From positions 1 through 23,481 of the forward strand of contig USSI01000005.1 in assembly GCA_900557315.1 (NCBI GenBank): 23,481 nt of DNA, written 5' to 3'. Of the stretch, positions 15,454 through 21,474 are shown in pieces (within the stretch, counting starts at the first letter, position 1; the number at the start of each line of letters is the position of its first letter). The translations under genes were made by a program, and so were the position numbers. The notes below the pieces were generated by a model. It saw only the letters and a program-made list of their open reading frames with translations, searched no databases and was not told the origin of the DNA. This stretch comes from an uncultured Butyricicoccus sp. Its GTDB lineage: Bacteria; Bacillota; Clostridia; Oscillospirales; Butyricicoccaceae.

Positions 15454-16491
15454 ATGGAACAGGAGATCAAGCTTACCAAACTGGCAAACTGCGCCGGATG
15501 CGGGGCAAAGGTCGGTGCGGGCGTACTCGCCCAGCTGCTGGACGGACTTCCGGTACGCGCCGACCCCAACCTGCTCGTCGGCTTTGACAAAAGCGACGAC
15601 GCGGCGGTCTACCGCGTGTCAGACGAACTTGCGCTCGTGCAGACCGTGGACTTTTTCCCGCCCATCGCGGACGACCCATACCGGTTCGGGCAGATCGCGG
15701 CGGCGAACGCCCTGTCCGACGTCTACGCCATGGGCGGCGAGCCTAAAATCGCGCTTAACCTGCTGTGCGTGCCGAAATCCATGCCGGACAGCGCAGTGCA
15801 GGCCATCCTGCGCGGCGGATACGACAAGGTATATGAGACAGGCGCGGTGATTGCAGGCGGGCACAGCATTTTAGACGAGGAGCCCAAGTACGGCCTGTGC
15901 GTGACCGGCTTTGTGCACCCGGACAAGGTGCTCACCAACGCGGGCGCGCAGCCGGGCGACGTGCTGCTGCTGACCAAGCCGCTCGGCGCGGGCATCCTGA
16001 CCACCGCCGCCAAGGCGGATTTATGCCCGGAGGATGTGCTTGAGGGCGTTTTTGCGCGCATGGCGGCGCTCAACAAGGCCGCGCGCGACGCTGCTGTCCC
16101 CTTCCGTGTGCACGCCTGCACAGATATCACCGGCTTCGGCCTGCTCGGGCATGCGCTCGAGCTGGCGCAGGGCGGCGATGTGCACCTGACCATTGATACA
16201 AACGCGGCCGATATCCCGGCTGAGGCGCTCGAGTTCGCGCGCATGGGACTGCTGCCCGAGGGCATGTACCGCAACCGGCGGTACGCCGGGCCGTTTGTCG
16301 AGCCGGGCAGTGTCCTGCTCGAGGTGCAGGACGCGCTGTATGACCCGCAGACCTCGGGCGGCCTGCTGTTTGCCGTGCATCCGGAGGACGCGGACGCGCT
16401 GTTTGCCGCGCTGCAAAAAACCGTCCCCAGCGCACAGCGCGTGGGAACGGTTGAAAGCTATTCCGGCGGCGCACGCATCAGCCTGCGCTGA
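15454..16491 (+). CDS. selD: Selenide, water dikinase (selenophosphate synthetase)
   Basis: A 345-residue enzyme that makes selenophosphate from selenide and ATP. The N-terminal motif NCAGCGAK has the catalytic Cys16 and Lys19 (Cys form, not selenocysteine). It is followed by the glycine-rich metal and ATP part with DKSDDAAVY, QTVDFFPPIADDPYRFGQIA and ANALSDVYAMGG. A conserved CTDITGFGLLGHALE and a DPQTSGGLL stretch lie in the C-terminal half. The ATG at 15454 follows GGAGGGGTTT; upstream in-frame starts lack a site. The genes to the right are those of selenium-dependent molybdenum hydroxylases, so selenophosphate here probably feeds the cofactor rather than, or as well as, selenocysteine. 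Its 3' end overlaps the convergent desulfurase gene by 14 bases. Confidence 0.95.
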   Translation: MEQEIKLTKLANCAGCGAKVGAGVLAQLLDGLPVRADPNLLVGFDKSDDAAVYRVSDELALVQTVDFFPPIADDPYRFGQIAAANALSDVYAMGGEPKIALNLLCVPKSMPDSAVQAILRGGYDKVYETGAVIAGGHSILDEEPKYGLCVTGFVHPDKVLTNAGAQPGDVLLLTKPLGAGILTTAAKADLCPEDVLEGVFARMAALNKAARDAAVPFRVHACTDITGFGLLGHALELAQGGDVHLTIDTNAADIPAEALEFARMGLLPEGMYRNRRYAGPFVEPGSVLLEVQDALYDPQTSGGLLFAVHPEDADALFAALQKTVPSAQRVGTVESYSGGARISLR

Positions 16492-17629
16492 CGGCTTTGA
16501 CTGCATGCAAGGCGCGGTCGATGTCGTCCTCGGTATTGAACCAGCCGAGGGACAGGCGCACCGTGCCGCGCGGGAAGGTGCCGAGCGTGCGGTGGGCATT
16601 TGGCGCACAGTGCAGCCCGCACCGGGTGAGGATGCTGCATTCCTCCTCGAGCCGGGCAGCAATCTCCGCGTTGTCCTTTCCCGGGAAATCCAGGCTGAAC
16701 ACGCCCACGCGGTTCTCCGTGGTGTCCAGACCTATAAGCGACACGTCCGGCATATCCCGCAGGCCGGCGAGCAGCCGCGCGGACAGCGCGCGGTCGCGCG
16801 CGGCGGCCGCCTCGACCGTGATGCCTTCGAGGTATTCGAGCGCGGCTTCCCATCCGTAAATCCCCGGCAGGTTGGGCGTGCCCGGCTCAAAGCGGTCGGG
16901 CAGGTAAAGCGGGACGTCCTCGCTGTCCGACACGCTGCCCGTGCCGCCGCTCACGAGCGGCCCGAGCGTTTTCGCAAAGTCCGGCCGGAGCAGCAGCGCG
17001 CCGATGCCCTGCGGCCCCATCAGGCCTTTGTGCGCGGGGACGGACAGCGCGCTCAGATGCAGCGCTGCAAAGTCCAGCGGGATATGCCCCGCAGTCTGCG
17101 CGGCGTCGAGCGCGAACGGGATACCGCGTGCAGCGCAGATTTCGCCCACCGCCGCCGCGTCCTGCACCGTGCCGGACACATTGGATGCATGGGTGAGCAG
17201 CACCAGACAGGTTTCCGGGCGGAACAGGGTTTCCAGCCGGTCAAGGCAAAGCCGCCCCTGCCCATCACAGGGGATGCGGTCGAAGCACACGCCGCGCTTT
17301 GCAAGCTGGGTCAGCGGCCGCATGACGGCGTTGTGCTCCATCGCGGAGACCAGCACGTGGTCGCCCGGCTGCAGCGCGCCGAGGAGCAGCATATTCAGCC
17401 CCCAGGTGTTGCCCGGGGTCAAAATCACATGCGACGGGTCGGCAAAGCCGAACAGCGCACAAAGCCGCTGCCGCAGGCGCAGGGTGACAAGTTCGGCCTG
17501 CTGCGCCGCCTCATACGAGCCGCGGCCAACCGACGCGCCCACCTTGTCCACGTATTCCCGCATGCGCGCCCCGACTGTGGGCGGCTTGGGGAATGAGGTG
17601 GCGGCGTTGTCCAGATATACGGTGTGCAT
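16478..17629 (-). CDS. Cysteine desulfurase, EF2568-type class V aminotransferase
   Basis: A 383-residue PLP enzyme that would release sulfur or selenium from cysteine or selenocysteine. Visible are YLDNAATSFPKP (5-16), the PLP-contacting His99 in MEHNAV, DAAQTAG with Asp175 and Gln178, the PLP lysine Lys201 in SVPAHKGLMGPQG, and GLHCAPNAHRTLG near the C-terminus, where Cys341 is the probable acceptor of the persulfide or perselenide. This GLHCAP...GTFPRGTVR pattern is typical of the family that accompanies orphan SelD and YqeB/YqeC rather than of IscS or NifS. The ATG at 17629 follows GGGAGGAACCGCC. It is convergent to selD and divergent from yedE. A selenocysteine lyase role is inferred. 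Confidence 0.88.
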   Translation of the reverse strand: MHTVYLDNAATSFPKPPTVGARMREYVDKVGASVGRGSYEAAQQAELVTLRLRQRLCALFGFADPSHVILTPGNTWGLNMLLLGALQPGDHVLVSAMEHNAVMRPLTQLAKRGVCFDRIPCDGQGRLCLDRLETLFRPETCLVLLTHASNVSGTVQDAAAVGEICAARGIPFALDAAQTAGHIPLDFAALHLSALSVPAHKGLMGPQGIGALLLRPDFAKTLGPLVSGGTGSVSDSEDVPLYLPDRFEPGTPNLPGIYGWEAALEYLEGITVEAAAARDRALSARLLAGLRDMPDVSLIGLDTTENRVGVFSLDFPGKDNAEIAARLEEECSILTRCGLHCAPNAHRTLGTFPRGTVRLSLGWFNTEDDIDRALHAVKAVSAG

Positions 17630-17659
17630 GGCGGTTCCTCCCGGCGCGTCATTTTCTTC

Positions 17660-17688
17660 AGTGTAACATACTGCCGTCCAAATGTAAA
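17660..17688 (-). promoter_or_regulatory. Promoter of the cysteine desulfurase gene
   Basis: On the minus strand TTTACA (17683-17688), a 17-base spacer and TACACT (17660-17665) form a good sigma-A promoter. It lies back to back with the yedE promoter; the two -35 boxes are only 10 bases apart. Confidence 0.7.
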
Positions 17689-17698
17689 ACGGCGGTGT

Positions 17699-17727
17699 TT
17701 GAGATAGATACATCCATAACATATATG
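17699..17727 (+). promoter_or_regulatory. Promoter of the yedE-yedF-DUF3343-yqeC operon
   Basis: TTGAGA (17699-17704), a 17-base spacer and TATATG (17722-17727) give a plausible sigma-A promoter just before the yedE ribosome binding site. The -10 is imperfect and close to the start codon, so the leader would be very short. Confidence 0.45.
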
Positions 17728-17743
17728 GTAAGGGAGAATCATA

Positions 17744-18835
17744 ATGGGTAAAAGTAAATATTTGGTGATCGGCACGGGTGTCGCCGTCGGCCTGGCGGCG
17801 CTCATCCTCACCGCAGCGGGCAACCCCGCGAATATGGGCTTCTGTATCGCGTGCTTCCTGCGCGACATTGCGGGCGGCCTGGGGCTGCACAGTGCGGAAA
17901 AGGTGCAGTATCTGCGTCCGGAGATCGTCGGGCTGGTGCTCGGCGCGATGCTTGCGGCGCTCGCCGGGCGCGAGTTCCGCGCGCGGGCGGGTTCTGCGCC
18001 TGCCCTGCGCTTCGTGCTGGGCATGATCGTGATGGTGGGCGCGCTCGCCTTCCTCGGCTGCCCGCTGCGCATGGTCCTCCGCCTCGGCGGCGGCGACGTG
18101 ACCGCGATTGCAGGGCTTTTAGGCTTTGCGGCGGGCATCGGTGCGGGCGTCATCTTCCTCAAAAAGGGCTTTTCGCTTGGCCGCGCGTATAAGGTCAAAA
18201 AGGCGGACGGCTTCGTGCTGCCCGGCTTTATGGCCGCGGTGCTCGCGCTGCTGATTGCCGCGCCTGCCTTCATCCATTTTTCGCAGTCCGGCCCGGGCGC
18301 AAGCCATGCATTCTGGCTGGTCTCCCTCCTGGGCGGCCTGGCCGTCGGCGCGCTGGCGCAGAAAAGCCGCCTGTGCATGGCGGGCGGCCTGCGCGACGTA
18401 TTCCTGTTCCGCGATTTCCATCTGGTGAGCGGCTTTATTGCTATTTTTGTCACCGTGCTGATCGGCAACCTCATTCTGGGCAATTTTAACGCTGCGCTCG
18501 CGGTACAGCCCGTGGCGCACCACGATTATCTGTGGAGCTTCCTCGGCATGGGGCTTGCGGGCTGGGGCTCGGTGCTGCTCGGCGGCTGCCCGCTGCGCCA
18601 GCTCATCCTTGCGGGCGAGGGCAGCGGCGACAGCGCCGTGACCGTGCTCGGCATGGTCGTGGGCGCGGCGCTCGCGCACAACTTCGGCATGGCGGGCAAC
18701 GCAGACGCGATGACCGATGGCGTGCTCACTGCGGGCGGCGTGGCCATGTCCGGCCGCATCGGCATCTGCATCGGGCTGGTGCTGCTGCTCGTGATTTCGA
18801 TTGCAAACCTGCATAAGGAGGAAAAAGCAAAATGA
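17744..18835 (+). CDS. yedE: YedE-type selenium/sulfur membrane transporter
   Basis: A 363-residue polytopic membrane protein of the YeeE/YedE family, with about nine or ten membrane segments. Two halves repeat the same plan: a Cys-x-LRD motif (Cys34 and Cys37 in GFCIACFLRD; Cys211 in LCMAGGLRD) and then GCPLR (Cys106; Cys282). Relatives import thiosulfate through such paired cysteines. The branch next to selD, yedF and yqeC is taken to move a selenium compound, which is inference. The ATG follows AAGGGAGAATCATA. The stop overlaps the yedF start (ATGA), so this operon of four genes is tightly coupled. Confidence 0.87.
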   Translation: MGKSKYLVIGTGVAVGLAALILTAAGNPANMGFCIACFLRDIAGGLGLHSAEKVQYLRPEIVGLVLGAMLAALAGREFRARAGSAPALRFVLGMIVMVGALAFLGCPLRMVLRLGGGDVTAIAGLLGFAAGIGAGVIFLKKGFSLGRAYKVKKADGFVLPGFMAAVLALLIAAPAFIHFSQSGPGASHAFWLVSLLGGLAVGALAQKSRLCMAGGLRDVFLFRDFHLVSGFIAIFVTVLIGNLILGNFNAALAVQPVAHHDYLWSFLGMGLAGWGSVLLGGCPLRQLILAGEGSGDSAVTVLGMVVGAALAHNFGMAGNADAMTDGVLTAGGVAMSGRIGICIGLVLLLVISIANLHKEEKAK

Positions 18836-19044
18836 TTGACGCAAGAGGATATTCCTGCCCCATGCCTGTGGTCATGGTGCAGAAAGAGGTAAAGGCAAAC
18901 GCCCCGCAGACGCTCGAAGTGCTGGTGGACGACCCGTGTGCGGTGGAAAATATCACGCGCTTTGCGAGTAACAACGGCTACGAAGCAACCTCCCGACCGG
19001 CCGGAAACGACGAGTTCGCGCTCACGCTGGTAAAAAAAGCATGA
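18832..19044 (+). CDS. yedF: TusA/SirA-like YedF carrier protein
   Basis: A 70-residue TusA-family protein. The N-terminal DARGYSCPMPVVMVQKEV holds the CPxP motif with Cys9, which in TusA carries a persulfide. Here it may carry selenium or sulfur between the desulfurase and later enzymes. Many YedF proteins linked to selenium have a second C-terminal domain and are about 200 residues; this one is only the TusA domain, and the next gene codes a separate small carrier-like protein. It overlaps yedE and the DUF3343 gene by four bases at each end, so the products are probably made in balance. Confidence 0.88.
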   Translation: MIDARGYSCPMPVVMVQKEVKANAPQTLEVLVDDPCAVENITRFASNNGYEATSRPAGNDEFALTLVKKA

Positions 19045-19283
19045 ACGAGTACATCGCCACCTTCCATACGCATTTAAGCGCCATGCTGACCTTTCAGGCG
19101 CTGAAAAGCGCAGGCTGCCGCGCCAAAATGCAGCCTGTACCGCGCGCACTCAGTTCGTCCTGCGGGACCTGCGTGCGGTTTTGGGCTGACACCGACTGCC
19201 GCACCCTGCTCGACCGGGACGCGGAAGCGCTGTACACTGCCGAAAGCAACACCTACCGCCTGCTGTGGCAAAGCGAGGAGTAA
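19041..19283 (+). CDS. DUF3343 putative Se/S carrier-like protein
   Basis: An 80-residue protein of the DUF3343 family. The start YIATFHTHLSAMLTFQALKS is typical, and the core has SSSCGTCVRF with Cys41 and Cys44. Cys26 is a third cysteine. The family is found next to YedE, YedF and SelD genes and is thought to carry selenium or sulfur on the conserved Cys, but this is not proven as far as I know. The ATG overlaps the yedF stop (ATGA), and the stop lies 4 bases before yqeC, whose ribosome binding site (GAGGAG) is inside this gene. Confidence 0.83.
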   Translation: MNEYIATFHTHLSAMLTFQALKSAGCRAKMQPVPRALSSSCGTCVRFWADTDCRTLLDRDAEALYTAESNTYRLLWQSEE

Positions 19284-19287
19284 CCCC

Positions 19288-19989
19288 ATGGATCATACGA
19301 TTATTTCCGCCATCGGCGCGGGCGGCAAGACCACTGCGCTGCGGATACTGGCGCAGGCGCTGTCCGGCCGCCGCGTGCTGCTGACCACCTCGACGCATAT
19401 CTGCCCGGTCGCGCCGCCGGACAGCCGCGTGCTGTTGACCGACCCGGCCGCAGACGCACTTATGGATGCGCTTGCCACGCCCGGCATTGTCTGTGCGGGC
19501 ACAGCCGCCCCCGGCTGCAAGCTGGGCGCGCTCGCGCCCGGCCTGTTCCGGCAGGCTGTCCGCGCAGCGGATGTGACCCTGTGCGAGGCGGATGGCGCGC
19601 ACCGCCTGCCGCTCAAGCTGCACCGGCCGGATGAGCCGGTTGCCCCATTGGACTCCGGCCTGTGCCTGATTGTAGCGGGATTGTCCGCCTGGGGCCGGCC
19701 GGTCTGCGAGGCAGTGCACCGGTATGAGCGCAACCCAGAATGGGCACAGGACCCGCAGCGGCGGGTCGGCGCGGCGGAGATTCTGCATTGCGTGCGAGAG
19801 GCCGCAGATGCCTGCCGCCTGCCGCGTCAGCGGCTCCGCGTGCTGCTGAACCAGGCGGATTCGCCTTCCCTTCAGGCGCAGGCAGCGCCGCTTGCGCGCA
19901 TCCTGACCGCCGAGGGGCTGTACTGCCGCGTCGGCAGCCTGCAGAACGAACCGGCAGTGCTCATCAACTGGATGATCGCCGATCAATAG
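19288..19989 (+). CDS. yqeC: Selenium-dependent hydroxylase accessory protein YqeC
   Basis: A 233-residue protein with a Walker A-like loop GAGGKTT (10-16) near its N-terminus, followed by LLTTSTHI and CEADGAHRLPLKLHRPDEPV, all usual for YqeC. Comparative genomics links YqeC with YqeB and orphan SelD to the labile selenium of molybdenum hydroxylases such as selenium-dependent xanthine dehydrogenase. It may use a nucleotide to drive insertion or handling of selenium in the cofactor; the mechanism is not known. The ATG follows AGCGAGGAGTAACCCC. It is the last gene of the yedE operon and ends just before a strong terminator shared with the convergent yqeB. Confidence 0.87.
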   Translation: MDHTIISAIGAGGKTTALRILAQALSGRRVLLTTSTHICPVAPPDSRVLLTDPAADALMDALATPGIVCAGTAAPGCKLGALAPGLFRQAVRAADVTLCEADGAHRLPLKLHRPDEPVAPLDSGLCLIVAGLSAWGRPVCEAVHRYERNPEWAQDPQRRVGAAEILHCVREAADACRLPRQRLRVLLNQADSPSLQAQAAPLARILTAEGLYCRVGSLQNEPAVLINWMIADQ

Positions 19990-19990
19990 A

Positions 19991-20018
19991 AAAAAACGGG
20001 CTGAAAAGCCCGTTTTTT
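19991..20018. terminator. Bidirectional terminator between yqeC and yqeB
   Basis: AAAAAACGGGCT (19991-20002) and AGCCCGTTTTTT (20007-20018) form a perfect 12-bp stem with a GAAA loop, with T-tracts on both strands. It stops the plus-strand yedE operon and the minus-strand modE-yqeB operon. Confidence 0.93.
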
Positions 20019-20022
20019 CTGC

Positions 20023-20871
20023 CTATAACAGCTGAATATGTTTCTCCCTTGCCAGTTCGAGCAGCGCCTCGACCACGCCGCCGCCAATGGCGCGCGCTTT
20101 GTCGGAAACCGTGTCGCAGAACGCCGCTTGCTCCGGGCGCGGGTCGATATCCGCGATTTTCAGTCCCTTTGTGACCGGGTAGCCCTCCCGGATCAGCCCG
20201 CGCAGCACGCCGCCGATCGTTGCCGGTACCGGCGTACCGCCGACCCGTGCGATGATCTGCCCTGCTTTGACCAGCGCGCCAATGTCGATGGTGTGCCCGC
20301 CTTCGTCCGTGACAAATTCCATCGCGCCGCTGTCCGGCGCATGAATGACCCGCTCGACGGCATATCCCGCGATTACACCCGGCACGCCTGTATTCGGGAT
20401 TGCCATGCCTTGCCGGATCACGCGTCCCAGATGATGCCCGCGCATGGTCTCAATCACCGCGTCCACGTCCTTCCCTGCGGTAAAGCCCGGCCCGAGGCCG
20501 ACCGTGATGGGCGCCATGTCCCGGCTTGTGCCCAGATTGCGTTTGGCCAGAATCGCGTCCACAACCGCGGCAGGCTGCAATACCGCGGCGCAGCCCGCGC
20601 CTTCATCCACCAGCAGCGGGATTTCCCCCGCCTGCGCGACGGCTTCCGCCTGCGCAGCATCCGCAATGCGGCGCGCCGTTACGCCCTCGACCTGTGCTGT
20701 GCCCTGCCAGACCGCTTCGCACAGCGCGGCTTTGCGCCGGATAGCGGATGGATTGGCACACTCGGTCACCACGGCTTTGAACCCGCACCGGTGCAGCCGC
20801 ACGATCACGCCGGTCGCCAGGTCGCCCGCACCGCGCACCAGCACCCAGGGCTGATTGTTCTGCAATTCCAA
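20023..20871 (-). CDS. yqeB: Selenium-dependent molybdenum cofactor biosynthesis protein YqeB
   Basis: A 282-residue protein. A Rossmann-like start VLVRGAGDLATGVIVRLHR (with GAGDLATG at 14-21) is followed by the conserved ITVGLGPGFTAGKDVDAVIE, IRQGMAIPNTGVPG and a C-terminal biotinyl-lipoyl-like part (around GALVKAGQIIARVGGTPV). YqeB occurs with YqeC and SelD in genomes that make selenium-dependent molybdenum hydroxylases, and is thought to help place selenium on the molybdenum cofactor. The start is a TTG at 20871 behind GGGAGGAAGAAAGACA; a second TTG two codons on is possible. It lies 19 bases after the ModE-like gene, in one operon. Confidence 0.87.
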   Translation of the reverse strand: MELQNNQPWVLVRGAGDLATGVIVRLHRCGFKAVVTECANPSAIRRKAALCEAVWQGTAQVEGVTARRIADAAQAEAVAQAGEIPLLVDEGAGCAAVLQPAAVVDAILAKRNLGTSRDMAPITVGLGPGFTAGKDVDAVIETMRGHHLGRVIRQGMAIPNTGVPGVIAGYAVERVIHAPDSGAMEFVTDEGGHTIDIGALVKAGQIIARVGGTPVPATIGGVLRGLIREGYPVTKGLKIADIDPRPEQAAFCDTVSDKARAIGGGVVEALLELAREKHIQLL

Positions 20872-20890
20872 TGTCTTTCTTCCTCCCTGT

Positions 20891-21247
20891 TCAGTCCAGA
20901 AACCCCGCAAAATACTCGCGCGCCAGCTGGTCGAGCGTTTCATGCGCCTCTTTATCAAACGCGCGGTAGCGGCGGAGCAGTTCGCGCCCTTTTTCGGTCA
21001 ATGCCGCACCGCCCCCGCCCGCACCGCCGATGCGCCGCTCGAGCAAAGCAAAGCCCAGCTGCTCTTCACAGCCGCTAATCACGTTCCACGCCTTGTTGTA
21101 GCTCATTTCCATGCGCGCCGCGCTGCGTCTCAGCGAGCCGAGCTCGTCCACGCCCTCCAAAAGCTGTGCCGCGCCCGGGCCGAACAGCTTGTCCTCCTTC
21201 ACCAGACGCAGGCTTGCCCGCACCCTGATCTGCCCCGCCACAGGCAT
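20891..21247 (-). CDS. ModE-type winged helix-turn-helix regulator (DNA-binding domain only)
   Basis: A 118-residue protein that matches the N-terminal DNA-binding domain of ModE: LLEGVDELGSLRRSAARMEMSYNKAWNVIS is the winged helix-turn-helix, with LTEKGRELLRRYRAFDKEA in the following helix. A glycine-rich wing (RRIGGAGGGG) is present. The molybdate-binding Mop/TOBE domains of full ModE (about 260 residues) are missing, so it either senses molybdenum in another way or binds DNA constitutively. The ATG at 21247 follows CGAAAAGGAGGGG. It is divergent from the molybdopterin-binding gene and is followed by yqeB. The ModE-like repeat at 21316-21345 is its likely site. Confidence 0.85.
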   Translation of the reverse strand: MPVAGQIRVRASLRLVKEDKLFGPGAAQLLEGVDELGSLRRSAARMEMSYNKAWNVISGCEEQLGFALLERRIGGAGGGGAALTEKGRELLRRYRAFDKEAHETLDQLAREYFAGFLD

Positions 21248-21272
21248 CCCCTCCTTTTCGTGCTTTAAAATG

Positions 21273-21301
21273 ATTATACCAGCTTGCCGAGCGCCGCACA
21301 A
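21273..21301 (-). promoter_or_regulatory. Promoter of the modE-like / yqeB operon
   Basis: A perfect TATAAT (21273-21278) on the minus strand has TTGTGC (21296-21301) at 17 bases as a weak -35 box. The expected start lies near 21266, just before the ribosome binding site. Confidence 0.65.
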
Positions 21302-21315
21302 CGGATACGGTGCAT

Positions 21316-21345
21316 TTTCGTTTATCATCTATAAATATAACGAAA
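21316..21345. promoter_or_regulatory. ModE-like operator candidate
   Basis: TTTCGTT (21316-21322) and AACGAAA (21339-21345) are perfect 7-bp inverted arms around a 16-base AT-rich spacer. The inner unit from CGTT to AACG is 24 bases (21319-21342) with ATATAACG at its right end. This is the length and half-site pattern that I recall for the ModE site before E. coli modA. It lies between the divergent modE-like and moeA-like genes, 14 bases upstream of the modE-like -35 box. Confidence 0.6.
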
Positions 21346-21376
21346 TATCCTGTAATACCCTTGTCATTTGTTTGAA

Positions 21377-21409
21377 TATCATATTTGTTGCGGGAATATG
21401 TTCGGATAT
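21377..21409. repeat. Nested inverted repeat over the moeA-like promoter
   Basis: CATATT (21380-21385) with AATATG (21395-21400) around nine bases, flanked by ATATC (21377-21381) and GATAT (21405-21409), covers the -35 region of the moeA-like promoter. It could be a second operator. The area is AT-rich, so chance palindromes are more likely than elsewhere in this window. Confidence 0.35.
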
Positions 21410-21417
21410 GCTATAAT
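21388..21417 (+). promoter_or_regulatory. Promoter of the moeA-like / moaC operon
   Basis: A perfect TATAAT (21412-21417) has the extended element TGC just before it and TTGCGG (21388-21393) 18 bases upstream. Transcription would start near 21424, giving a 50-base leader, too short for a molybdenum-cofactor riboswitch. Confidence 0.7.
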
Positions 21418-21474
21418 GGAAACAAAAGGATTGCCCCTGCGGCAGTCCGCAATTTACAGCTGGAGGCTTTATCC

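Noticed and set aside
15454..15520. Selenocysteine codon or SECIS element at the selD active site
   Set aside because: The catalytic position is a normal cysteine codon (Cys16) and no in-frame TGA occurs there.
21418..21474. Molybdenum-cofactor riboswitch before the moeA-like gene
   Set aside because: The leader from the predicted start is only about 50 bases, too short for that structured RNA, and no multi-stem fold is seen.
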